DNA of 64,000 nt from Chamaecyparis obtusa (Eukaryota; Streptophyta; Pinopsida; Cupressales; Cupressaceae). Under the pieces are notes generated by a model, which saw nothing but the letters and a program-made list of their open reading frames with translations, was not told the DNA's origin and did no database searches. The stretch covers positions 1 to 64,000 of the forward strand of contig BSBK01001304.1 in NCBI GenBank assembly GCA_027943335.1. Reading direction: 5' to 3'. The translations under genes were made by a program, and so were the position numbers. Position 1 is the stretch's first letter. Every line of letters begins with the position of its first letter. Shown one piece after another: positions 46,062 to 60,844 of this stretch.

Positions 46062-48653
46062 TATGATTTTATTATGCTCTTTATCTAAGCCTTTCTAGTT
46101 GTCTCTATGCTCAAAGTGTTCTTGCAAACTATGATATTTCTCTTGTTCTATCATGGTAAGTGAGACACTATCCATGGTTTTGTGGGCCTTGAATGCAAAA
46201 AAAAGGAAGCCTCCTTTATACCACGGGGTGACCTTAGAATCCTCAGATTTGTCTAGGCTGGAACTATTGTCACTAACTCACACTTGTGAGCATCTTGTAG
46301 GAGAGGGTAACTGTGTATAGTTGAACTGAGGATGACTCCTTTGCTCAAACTAAAATCAAGTTGTAACTGGGATGAAAAGGAATCTTGTTTGACTAATAGA
46401 ATAAGGAAAAGTTTCTTAGATTTTGAGATAAGAAAAGCTAATAAAGTTCACTTATCAAGATAGGACAATAGAGATGGCTTGCCAAAGGTGCTCAAGAACT
46501 TACAACAATCAATTGACTCAAGCTGAGATATGAGCAAGAAGCTCCATTAGCAAATAGCTAGACAGGTAACCGAAGTGTGAAAAGTGATCGAAAGTAGCAT
46601 TTGATAGGCTCAAATCCAATAGTTTTAACTCATCTTTCTCAGTCTAGAACAAACTTAAACATGAAAATAAGAAGCCAAAGTTAGGTAAGAATAGGAAAGG
46701 ACACTCTACAACAAACTAAGGGACAACTTCTAATTGCAGACAATAGTAAGACAACAAAATGACTCTGTGCGATAGTTCACAGGATAGCAGGATGATACAA
46801 TTTGGCCAGATGATATTTCACACATAGCAGTGTGATAATAACCAAGTAGTTGATGGGATAGAAGGTATAAAGTTCATGTGATACAAGTTCAGCAATGAAG
46901 TATCATGCGATAATACTCAATAAAGTGGTGCGATGATTGTTCAGTATTGCATGATGTTTGACCAGTGAATGTGTAAAACCCAGTTTCGAAGGTAATTTTG
47001 ATCAAAGTTGTAGTTTGATAAGTTCAATTTCTCAGTTTGGAATGCATAAAAATAGAAAACATATAGGTTTGCAAATAGTGGGGGATCAAACGTGTCATAA
47101 AACAATTGAACAAGGGAAAAAGCAACTTTGCCAAGACATGTACTTGGGATATGAAAGAAAAAAATCCTATGAACACTACTATGATGTTTGATGTTCAAGA
47201 AAGTTTACACAAGTAGATCACAATGAAGATAATTGAAGCACTTGATAACTTAGAGAGACAAAGGCTCAATACTCAATAGCTTAGCCCACACTTGATGTCG
47301 CATTACCTCACACAAAGTGGTTGCCCATAATAGATACTGGCTTTGTCATGGAAGTACCGATGACACAACCAAAGGAACACAGATGGTGAGTGTAAAATAT
47401 TGGGGTGATCTTGGTAGTCCACAAGGATCGATCCTTGCACCAAGATGTTGAGTGGAAAAATTGGGTAGCTTCTATCTAAGGTTCATAATGAGGGGTTCCA
47501 TTCACAATACCCCTCTTACTCCCTGAAGGGACTCCTTACCTTGTGGTAAGTAATGGACCTCGCAGCCACAAGAGTACCTTAAGCATTCTTGCTTAGCATT
47601 TTTCTCATGGTCACAATCCCACAAGTACTCACACTAAGCGAAGACAAGTATTACATCTACCAAGGTTTTGTGTCCTTGATAGCCTTGAGTTTATAGTGGG
47701 TCAGAATAGCCAGGTATTAGCTTGTCCCCACTTGGGTCATTCCTCTTGATGTCTCAAGAGTAGGCCCGCTAAAGGATTCTAGACTAAACAAGAAGTGGAT
47801 CAACCTTTGAAAGTTAGGATTTCTGGTTCACCACAAGGGTGAAGAGCATACTCTCCTATCTCAAAAGCCTTTCCCAAACATGCCAAGCAATATTCAATTA
47901 ACCTTCTTGCTTTCAAAATCTAGAGGTGGGTCAAGATTTTTGGTTCACCACAAGGATGAAGAGCATACTCTCCTACCACCAAAAGACTCTAATGACAAGA
48001 TATTAAGTGCCTAAGAAAATGAACTAGTATAATATTGCACTTGAAAATGAAAGGAAAGAAGAAGAAGAACTTTTGGTTTTTATGCTTTGGGCAGCCCTGC
48101 AAGAAAGATTAGTATCCCTTGTGCATTTGAAGCTTTGACATGTGTTCTTTTACAAAACTATGCAAGCAATTAGGGCACACCTACAAGCACAACTCGTTAG
48201 GCCTACAAGGGTTAGCATAACAAAACCAGGTATAATCTACAAATAAATATTTCCCCTAACACAACAAATCAAAAACTAGAAAGAGGAAAACTAAATCTTG
48301 CAAAAAAAGAAACCAAAAATAATCACTTTTAGGCCCAAGTGATAGTTTCTATTGGAAGAGGTTCACACGATACTTTGTAGTATAAGGATGTGATACTTCT
48401 AGTTTGGGTGACACTTTGCACTACCTATAGGCAACAAAATGTTATATATCTGGGTGATAGAGTTTTGTATGAACATATGATACTTTTGACTAGAAAAGTA
48501 TTGCATGGCTATGTAAGAAACTGTCGTACAATACTGGAAAGGTGTCATATGATAGTCTATCAGAAAATACAAAAAGATAGCTGAAACAACAAGATAACAG
48601 TGAGGAAAATGTAGCAAAAATGCAAGGAAAGAAAGGAAAAATAGAGTTGGTTT
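46062..48653 (-). other. Long 5' leader of the Tat/Ogre-like element
   Basis: Long untranslated leaders are usual for Ogre/Tat elements. Clusters of the phrase (A)TGTGATAC/GTATCAC occur at 46760-46940 and 48360-48600. Imperfectly repeated phrases such as ttcaccacaagg(g/a)tgaagagcata occur at 47830 and 47945. No ORF1-type reading frame can be supported; the short frames (for example 48390-48584) are judged accidental. Confidence 0.5.
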
Positions 48654-48671
48654 GCCCCACGGTGGGCACCA
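48654..48671 (-). promoter_or_regulatory. Primer-binding site (tRNA-Arg type) of the Tat/Ogre-like element
   Basis: On the minus strand TGGTGCCCACCGTGGGGC begins four bases after the 5' LTR end. From memory this closely resembles the TGGCGCCCACCGTGGGGC type described for Ogre/Tat elements. Confidence 0.8.
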
Positions 48672-48675
48672 AAAA

Positions 48676-49519
48676 TGTACACTCAAGATGTGCACTTCTC
48701 TAAGCCATTGATTCCAAGGGTATCCATTGGATTGGAAACCTTGAAAAGTGACCTAGAGCTTCCTTGCTAGTAAACCATGTAATGGGAGATTCAAAGAGAC
48801 AAGGGAAAGAATGCCAATATCCTCAAGAATCACAATGGAAAATGCAATGCAAACTATGCTAGAATGAGAATGCAAGAATGTAACTAAACTATGAAAATGA
48901 GAGTATTACAAGCCATTACTAGTTAAGCTATGTGAACTAAGCTAAAGCATGAAATGAAATTAAGTTAAGAATTCTATGAAGAGACTAAGCTACAAAGCAA
49001 GTATGAAGACTAAAATGCAACAAGTTCTTCAAAATCTCCAAGTCGCCAAGAAAACCTGCAACACAACATTAGCATCAAGAGTGGGATCCTAGAATGAGAA
49101 AAGAGCTCTCCTTTTAAAGATAAATGGACCATGGAGATTAAGAGGCAAAATATTTGATCAAGGGTGGAGTTTGAAATTGGGAGAAATCCTTGTGCACAAG
49201 TCTCCTCCAATGAGAAAGAAGTGTTGACTTTTGTGCCTCATGTGCGACAAAAAAAAGCCTTTTCCTCTTATTTTTAAAATAGGAATAATGCTTTATTTGT
49301 ACAACTTAGGATAAAAGGTAAGTGGGGGCTTTTTATTTAATAAAAGGGGAGGAAATTACTTTTAATTAAATAAAGACTTAGGATAAAATGGTTAATCCAT
49401 AGAATATAATTGAACAAATGATAGAATTGGGATTTGATCAAGAATAAGCAATTGATGAATTTAGAAAATAATGCTAGAAAGGGGCTAATAGTCTAGGTGA
49501 CCATTTTTAGGTGATTGCA
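48676..49519 (-). repeat. 5' LTR of the Tat/Ogre-like element
   Basis: This 844-bp copy matches 4836-5738, lacking about 60 bp present there. It is flanked on the right by caaat (49520-49524). The TATA-like box reads ttttaaaaataag on the minus strand, against ttttataaataag in the other LTR. Confidence 0.92.
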
Positions 49520-49524
49520 CAAAT

Positions 49525-52500
49525 GACCTCTAGTCACCAAGTACCACCAAATAGGATTCGACCTTTTGGCAGAGTAATCTCAAGAATATATTAAAATGGG
49601 TCAAAAGATCAAATGAAAGAAAATTTTAGATGTTGAAGTACAACTTTTAATGGATAAATAAACATTCTCCAACATTAATTTATCTTGGTCAAAAAGTTAG
49701 TTGCAAGGGTCTGGCATTGCAAATATGAGGGAGGTACATTCTATGAAATGGATGCTAGTATCATAAGGGTTGGTATGTGAGAATCTAAAAGGATGCATAG
49801 AAAACATTTTATTTGAGTAGAAGACCAAGAACGGTGTAGTGCATTGAAAACAATACACAAAGTAAAAGGAATTGAGGCATACGTATTGGAATAAAGGAGT
49901 TCCTGCATAATATTATGGGCATGCATTAAAAATTGAAGGCACCTCACATAAACAAGAGCTTAGCATATGTATGAGAGGCCTAGCACAAGTGCATAGACTA
50001 GGGCAGGAGAAAATGAGAGGGGGAGCTTCCTGCAAGTGGTATTGGGGGCTTCCACTTGTTTTAGAATGGAATGCTAGTGCCAAATATCATGTGGCTACTA
50101 GCATGAAAAACAATAAGGACTCACGCATTGATAAGGATATGTAGCAGCAAGGCCCACACATTTTCATTGGTGGCTATGCATTTAGCATGTGAACATGCTC
50201 ACGGAGGGTGAGCTACCTGCGTAATGGCACTTACATAGGAGATAGTTTGCCTTGCATAATGTGCAAAGGGGGGTAGTGTATTAAGTCACTAAGCTTGCAT
50301 TTGAATGTGTAATGAGAAAACAAAACTAAGAGATGCCTGTGCTAAGGACAAGGGAGGCAACACCTAGGGTGACTCACGTGAGAAGCTTAGGAACTAGTAT
50401 CTGGTGTGGGAAAAAATGAGGCAAAGGATGCTAGCCCATATTCATTAGAAGGACAATGCGTACTAAGTTTGGCGGTCATGCAAAGAAGAAAGGAGATACT
50501 TGCAGCTTGTAGGCCAAAACAAATGGAAGTTGGAAGATGCATGAGCAGCCATTGGTGAGTGCATACCCATTACAATCTATAGAGGGCTATGTGCATGGTA
50601 TAGGGTGTGTGTGTGTTTTTTTGAGAAGTGTGTATGCCAGTTAGAATGGCCTAAATCCACAAGGAGGGCATAAGAGAGACAACAAAACATTATACGCAGG
50701 AAGCTTGAGAAGAGGCTGCGAGGTATGTCAAAAGGTGACTGTATGCACTTATGGGGAGTTGTATACCATTTTAAAGGAGGTTAGTGCATGCTAGAAATGT
50801 CTTTATAAAATAAATATGGGTATGTAATAGTTGGGTGCAAGCCAACAATGTAAAAGCCAGGAAAAGAAGAGAAAAAATGTGAAGCGACTGCATGTGGATT
50901 TATCCCACATGTGCCTAGATTTGGGGTTTCAAGCATTTTAAATATAGTGACACTCAATATGAATGTAAATTGGAAGAAAGAGAGGCATGTGAGTCCTCTC
51001 TGCCTTGTGGGCTCACCTCGATTTGTGTGTCAACTGGGCATGTAGATAATATTTTGATATAAAGTTTAAAACTCTCAAACAAATTATCCCACATTGATGC
51101 TGAAATGGGGATTTGAGGTTTCAAGCACTTTAAATATAGTGACACTCAATATGAATGTAAATTGGAAGAAAGAGAGGCATGTGAGTCCTCTCAGCCTTGT
51201 GGGCTCACCTCAATTTGTGTGCCAGCTAGGCATGTAGATAGTATTTTGATATAAAGTTTAAAACTCTCAAACAAATTATCCCACATTGGTGCTGAAATGG
51301 GGTTTTGAGGTAAATATAAGCAACTTCACTCAAACACAAGGTAGATGAAGAGTTGGAGGCTATACCTGTGTGACTACTCATGTTGACGCCTTAGTTTCTA
51401 TGCTGGTAGGCCAGTAGGATATAAATTTTTTAGAGGATAGGTGGCACACTGACTAGGTGAGGTAGACACATGGCATGCAGTTGCTGAGTCTCAAAATAGA
51501 GCCAACAGTTAATGGAAGACTTGGAGATCTTGAGGTAGCAGTTAACTAACCACTAGTTGCCAAGTTGTCAGATGCTAGTGGTTAAGTGGCTAGCATCTGG
51601 AGATCCAGAGATAGCCTAGTTTTTTATTCTCCAAGTCCTGGTGGTTAAGGCCCTAGCATTCTAAGATTTGGAGATAGTCTATTGTCACTAGTTCTCAAGA
51701 TCATTTTCAGTCAAGACAAGTCATTTGGAGATTGGGAGAATGGGCTTAGTCGCCTATTCTCCAAATCTAACCCAAGGTCAAGGTCTCATCTAGGGAATTG
51801 GAGAATGACTTATTCACCCAGTCACTAGGTTTAACCATAGTTAAGAAATATATATAGAGATTATGATATGCAAGCCATTCGCCAATTCTCCAAATGAGGG
51901 TGGTCAAGATTGAGTTAGGTCTGAGCATCCAATGAAATGGTGACACTTGGCACTTCCTAGTCCCTTCTATGGAAAAATGCACAAATAATACAATATTGCA
52001 GATTTGAAAGTATTTAAAAATTTAAAGCAATATGATGTAGTTTAGACTATAGGGAAAATTCAAAAAAATTAAATGATAGGGCCATCTGACGGAAAAATGT
52101 TCTAGAGATTCATTTTTTATCCAAACATATAAGTGCTATATGTTTCCGCAAATGGGAAAAGACAAGGAATCCAATGGCAATGATTATTTTCATTTTCAGT
52201 GAACTAGGAAGGAGCAGTATGGGTTGTAATTTAGAGGCTACAATCAGGATTAGTTTGTTGGAGAAATGATTGCACATAGTGGATCAGTTTGGAGAATTAG
52301 TTGCAGAGCAAAGTGTGGAAAAACTTGGACATATTTTCATGCCAAGAATGGACAACTGTCAGTTTGCTTTCAACTGACCACATTCCCCTATATCTTAGTT
52401 TCTCTTCTCATTTGTAAAGGATGTTGAAAATTTATGCTGCTGGGATAGCTTCCATGCTTTGGAGTTTTATTTTTTGTGTTCATGATCTTACAATGTATAG

Positions 52501-52965
52501 TTTCAGATAAATTTTCATAAGAACAATGGAATCCCTATGTTAGCACTTAAACCTGCAGATGGTTCAAATATTTTAGAAAATCACTGAACTTATGACTCAT
52601 GTATTCCCAATAGCTTCATCTAGCACAATCTAAATGCTAAGGTAGTAAGGCTTCAAGCCTTCTTCACTTTGAGTGTAAAACTCAGGCGGGTTTACCTTTC
52701 AATTTCTTCTACAAAGCATAACAAAATTGATCTACGTACTTGACATAGCCAATACAGCTCATAAACATACAAGTAAAAGTAAATGGAGATAGTTTCTTGA
52801 TAAAATGATGGTGAATAGATGTAAATCAAACTAAACTAGTGACTTATTCATTGGGCTAGAGTCAAAGCCAAACATCTACAGAATCCTATTAACACAAAGA
52901 TATTAAAATTCAAATAAATTGCCTAACAATTTATTCTCGCAATTCCCAACCCTACCATCAAATTT
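49525..52965. other. Non-coding flank right of the nest
   Basis: No gene is supported. Short frames here have no domain. The stretch 51480-51960 repeats phrases such as attctccaaat and ggagat in a loose pattern that resembles 61260-62500, perhaps the same old repeat family. A 192-bp tandem duplication is listed separately. Confidence 0.45.
50923..51306 (+). repeat. 192-bp tandem duplication (two copies)
   Basis: The unit starts near ggtttcaagca(t/c)tttaaat and ends near atgctgaaatgggg. Copy 1 starts about 50925 and copy 2 about 51117, a shift of 192 bp. They differ at only a few positions. The unit contains ctcaaacaaattatcccaca. Confidence 0.85.
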
Positions 52966-53944
52966 TGATGTAGGGGCATCCAAGGATTAAGCTGGGGAAT
53001 TCTTTATCCTCGATGAAAATACATAAGGTGTTTGTGTTTGGCCGGTGTTACTCAATTGTAGCTTTAATCGATGGTCTCGGTTAAGGAAGAAAGCTCGGTC
53101 ATTGAATGAACTCGGTATTCTCTGTGGTGCTCGGTGAAAGTGTTACTTGGTGATGCTTGTGGTGCTTGGTTGACATAGTGCTCGATGATGCCTAGCATGC
53201 TTGGTGAAGTCACTGATGCTCAATAGTTTATCTATTTCTCAATAGTTCCTATTTACCAGTAAGAGTTCTTTGTGATTTGTTGGGCCGACTTGGTGTAATG
53301 TTTGTGGGTAGATTTTGTTGGATTCTCCTATGTGGATTTGGAGGCTGACATGTTGTATTAAATGTTTGTAAGGATATTTGAGGGCCGACCATTATTTGCA
53401 TTTAATAATTGATGTAATAGAAGCCAGCGGGCTTAAGAATTATTTGTTAGAGATTTGTATTTAAAGGGATGTTTGGGCAGTGGTTTAGACATCTAGAGGT
53501 GGAGCGAAGAGTAGCAGATCAATGGTGAAGTAACCAATCTAGAGGATCTAGACTTGGTGAAGTTGTGGAAGGATCTTTGTTGATCTTGTAGATTAGATTT
53601 CTATTCTGATAGTTTGTAATTATAGAGCTAGTAGCTGAGGCTTGGAACTGAGGAGATTGCTTGGTGGCTTTGTCAAGCACAAGTTTAGATTTTCCTTAGG
53701 GTTTCCATCAGTGTCTAATTTGTCTCAGAAATGAACTAGTTGTTGTTGATTGTAAGCTAAATCTTGTGATCTTGCAGAACTATTCTCTGTTTGTAACTAG
53801 CCCTAACCTAGAAGGCCTTACAACCGGGCATATTAATAGAAAATTGGATTTAAGATTCAGATCTTGTTGTGTGCTTCCACATTGTGTTCATTTGTAGATA
53901 GTTTGGATAGTCCTTAACTAGATCCTCTGACCTGCACTATGTCA
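52966..53944 (+). repeat. 5' LTR of the deleted gypsy element
   Basis: 979 bp. Contains a TATA-like tatttaaagg (53458-53467) and, near 53100-53230, repeated phrases of the form tggtgctNggtga. Paired with 55805-56764. Confidence 0.88.
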
Positions 53945-53946
53945 GG

Positions 53947-53958
53947 TGGTATCAGAGC
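53947..53958 (+). promoter_or_regulatory. Primer-binding site (initiator tRNA-Met)
   Basis: TGGTATCAGAGC, two bases after the 5' LTR end. Confidence 0.92.
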
Positions 53959-54055
53959 GAGTTGATCTTGAGTGTGTGAACTGATCTTTGTGTCGAGATA
54001 GTTTACACTAGGACCCTGTTGATTTATTGCTTTTGGGTTTTGAAGATCTGGAAGG

Positions 54056-55066
54056 ATGTCTCCAAGAAGATTGGACCCTAGAGAAATTGCTAATCTTTGT
54101 GATGCTATGGAATTAAAGATTGCTGAAAAAGTGAAATTAGATTTCAGATCTAAGATGGAGATGATGAAGAGCGACATGATTGCTGAGATTGTAAGAATTA
54201 TTGTTGGTGTACCCTAGAATGTTGGTACTAAAGATGGCTATGAAGAAGCTATTGAAGACTTTGAAACTACTAGATCTAGTGGTTATTACTTGAGAGATAG
54301 ATCTGGTGAAGATAGAATTGGTCAGTTTCCTAGATTTGGAGCTTGGTTGAATAGTAGTTACCGAATGGAAGTCTCTAATTTCTCTGGTACTCTGAAGCTT
54401 GAGGACTTGATTGACTGGATTGGTGAACTGGAAGATTTCTTTGAGCTAGAAGAAATTGAAGACCCTCTTAGGGTGAGATTGGCATAAACAAAGTTGAAAG
54501 GCCATGCTGCTCTTTGGTGGAAGGAACTACAAAGAGAAAGAGAGGATGAAGGGGAAATGAAGATCAATCAGTGGAGGTTGATGGTTGCAAAGTTGAAAGC
54601 TAAGCTCATACCAAATGACTATGAGCTTACCTTGTTCAAAAAGTTGTAGAATTTGAAATAGAAGGATCTGATTATTGAAGATTATACTGAGGAGTTCTAG
54701 AAACTTACTATGCAGTCTAGACACTAGGAGCTTGGTAAGGAAAAGGTAGCTTAGTATGTGAATGGGTTGAAATTCAATATTCAGGATGAGCTTGGAATGC
54801 TAAGGATTGAATCAATTGAGGATGCTTATCAATATCCACTAAAGGAAAAAGATAAATTAAGGAGGAAATGGAATGGTAACTCCCAACGAAAGGAGAAGGT
54901 TGATCTCTCGGTGAAGGATAAACCAATGGATGTAGAAGATGAACCGAAACCTATGGAACCAAAGAAGAAGATAGGGAAGGTGATCTTTAAAGGTACTTTT
55001 TATAATTGTGGAGGTGAAGGCCATCGTTCTTTTGAATGTACTCAACAGAAGAAGACTGGTGACTGA
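54056..55066 (+). pseudogene. Gag of the deleted gypsy element
   Basis: From ATG 54056 (MSPRRLDPREIANLCDAME) the frame runs through MEVSNFSGTLKLEDLIDWIG, EDPLRVRLA, GHAALWWKELQ, AKLIPNDYELTLF and NIQDELGMLRIES, the pattern of a chromoviral gag core. It ends with a zinc knuckle, FYNCGGEGHRSFEC, whose first Cys is Phe. Six or more internal stops (for example 54214, 54485, 54647) mostly fit Gln codons turned to TAG or TAA. The frame is otherwise continuous. Confidence 0.85.
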
Positions 55067-55804
55067 CGGGTAGCTGTCGTAAATGAAGAAGTACAAAATG
55101 AACCCAAATCAAAAAGCTTGCTACTTTAGCAAACATTGCTCCATACAAAGGAGGAACCTTGTCAAAGGAGAAACTTGTTTAGGACCCGATGCAAGACTGA
55201 AGGTAAACTTTGTAATGTTATTGTGGATAGTGGTAGTACTAATAACCTTGTTGCTGAGGACTTGGTTCAAAACCTTGGTTTGAATAGAATGAAACATCCA
55301 CATCCTTATAGGATTGGATGGTTGCAAGATGATCATGCTTTGGAAGTTAGAGAACAATGCTTCATTGATGTTCAGATTGGCCAATATAAGGATCTTGTGT
55401 TGTGTGACATTGTGGAGATGAATAGTTGTGATATATTGCTCAGTAGACCTTGGAAATAGGATTGCAGAGCTATGTATAACTATGTCAGAAATGTTCTTAC
55501 TATTGAGAAGAATGATAGGAAGCTTTCACTAATGCCTTTGATGGATACAACACTTGGTAAGTGAAGTTTGAGTATTGGAACCCGAGTTGAGTTGGCAGAT
55601 CCTAAGAAAATGGATGATCAGTTTTTAAAACTAACCTGTGCATTGTCCAGAAAAGACTTGAAGAGACAAAGGAAGCAGAAGTGGTAGAGTATGCAAGCAT
55701 AAAAGGTGGACAACGTGTATGTGAAGAACCAATTTGGGGTTTATGTGCTGAACCCTAGAAGATGTTCTTCTCACATATGAACATCTTTTGCAACTTGGGG
55801 TTTC
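55067..55804 (+). pseudogene. Protease and truncated linker of the deleted gypsy element
   Basis: The gag frame continues past the TGA at 55064. CNVIVDSGSTNNLVAEDLV holds the aspartic protease active site DSG. Then HPYRIGWLQDD, YKDLVLCDIVEMNSCDILLS and RPWK follow, the retropepsin end. A linker (TIEKNDRKLSLMPL and on) breaks at 55561 and later stops, and runs directly into the 3' LTR. The RT, RNase H and integrase are absent, and no clear polypurine tract remains (cttggggttt at best). Confidence 0.8.
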
Positions 55805-56764
55805 TGATGCAGGGGCATCCAAGGATTAGGCTGGGGAATTCTTGGTCCTTGGTGAAACTGCATAAAGTGTTTGTGTTTGGCCAATGTTACTTGGTTGCAT
55901 CTTTAACTGATGATCTCTATTAAGGAAGAAAGCTCGGTCACTAAAGGAAATTAGTATTCTCTATGGTGCTTAGTGAAAGTGTTACTTGACAATGCTTGTG
56001 GTGCTCAGCGATGCCTAGCATGCTTAGTGAAGTCACTGATGCTCAGTATTGTATCCGTTGCTCAGTAGTTCCTATTTACCAGCGGGAGTTCTTTGTGATT
56101 TGTTGGGCCAACTTGGTGTAATGTTTGTGGATAGATTTTTTTGGATTCTCCTATGTGGATCTGGAGGTCGACATGTATTAAATGTTTGTAAGGCTATTTG
56201 AGGGCCGACCATTATTTTCATTTAATAATTGTTGTAATAGAAGCCGACGGGCTTAAGAATTATTTGTTAGAGATTTGTATTTAAAGGGATGTTTGGGCAG
56301 TGGTTTAGACATCTGGAGGTGGAGCGAAGAGTAGCAGATCAATGGCGAAGTAACCAATCTAGAGGAGCTAGAGTTGGTGAAGTTTTGGAAGGATATTTGT
56401 TGATCTTGTAGATCATATTGCTATTTTGATAGTTTGTAATTGTAGAGCTAGTGGTTGAGGCTTGTAACCAAGGAGATTTCTTGGTGGCTTTGTGAAGCCC
56501 AAGTTTAGATCTGCCTTAGGGTTTCCATCAGTGTCTAACTTGTCTCAGAACTAAATTAGTTGTTGTTGATTGTAAGATTTATCTTGTGATCTTGTAGAAC
56601 TATTCTCTATTTGTAACTGGCCCTAACCCGAAAGGCCTTACAGTTAGGCATATTAATAGAAAATTAGATTTAAGATTCAGATCTTGTTATGTGCTTCCAC
56701 ATTGTGTTCATTTGTAGATAGTTTAGACATTCCTTAACTGGATCCTCCAACCTGCACTATGTCA
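55805..56764 (+). repeat. 3' LTR of the deleted gypsy element
   Basis: 960 bp, matches 52966-53944 with many substitutions and small indels. TATA-like box at 56278-56287. Confidence 0.88.
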
Positions 56765-56769
56765 AATTC

Positions 56770-57441
56770 ATGAATAGATTTTCAAATCCTAGAGACCTCC
56801 CTGAAGGTTTACTCTCTCCTTGAGAGAAACTTGAGCTCAACCCCTATATTCACCTAGTGAATAATACATTAAAAAGCCTCACTAATTAATTCATAATAAA
56901 TTCAAAGCATCCATACATAAAGACAACCAGAGATAGCAAGGAAAATGACTTGAACTAAAGACAAAAAGTACAAACCAAAAGATAGTGATTATAGTAACTT
57001 AAAGTAGTTCACAACTACTAACATCTTCACAGGTGGCACCTTTGTCTGGAGATATTTCAAAGTAGTTACCTTGATTTGTTATATGAATGATGATCACCAT
57101 TACAGGCTAACTTACATCATCCTATGTTTGAAAAATGCTCTCACTCAAATTCTAGATCAGGTGCCATGTGTGCTCTATTCTTCTTCTTCTTACAATACAA
57201 GGACAGTTGGCTTCTTCTTTTTCCTCTTTGTCATTTTGTCCCATGCTATGACATCATCATTAGATTGCCAATTGTAGGCCTACAATTCCTATAGGGACTT
57301 GATCTGTTAGTCACACATAGAATCATTTATTGCTTTAGGTTCTACCACAAACCGTATGCAGTCACCCTCAACTTTAAACAAATTATCAATTATACTATTA
57401 CACCCTTCCAAGTCTAGGGCACTGTCACTATTAAGGAAAGC
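56770..57441. other. Non-coding stretch
   Basis: No gene supported. It may be the 3' flank of the minus-strand coding region that follows. Confidence 0.4.

Positions 57442-60844
<3,403 letters not shown>

Larger units (their letters stand above)
4836..49519 (-). mobile_element. Tat/Ogre-like Ty3/gypsy retrotransposon, interrupted by a CACTA element
   Basis: The LTRs at 4836-5738 and 48676-49519 are direct repeats that begin TG and end CA when read on the minus strand. They are flanked by the perfect 5-bp duplication caaat. A tRNA-Arg-type primer-binding site follows the 5' LTR and a polypurine tract precedes the 3' LTR. Gag, protease, RT, gRH, a second (archaeal-type) RNase H and integrase lie in that order on the minus strand from 46061 to 38930. 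A plant mobile domain gene is in antisense between pol and the 3' LTR, as for the extra ORFs known in the Tat lineage. Without the 28.5-kb CACTA insertion the element is about 16.2 kb. It cannot be autonomous: frames are broken and at least two catalytic Asp codons are changed. Confidence 0.92.
52966..56764 (+). mobile_element. Ty3/gypsy retrotransposon deleted for RT, RNase H and integrase
   Basis: The LTRs are 52966-53944 and 55805-56764, starting tgatg(t/c)aggggcatccaa and ending cactatgtca. The flanks aattt (52961-52965) and aattc (56765-56769) fit a 5-bp target duplication with one change. The primer-binding site TGGTATCAGAGC is at 53947-53958. The 1.86-kb interior carries only gag, protease and a short linker before the 3' LTR, so it is a deletion derivative. 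The LTRs differ at many sites, which makes it older than the Tekay-like element. The gag type suggests a chromovirus, possibly Reina-like; this is inference. Confidence 0.88.
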
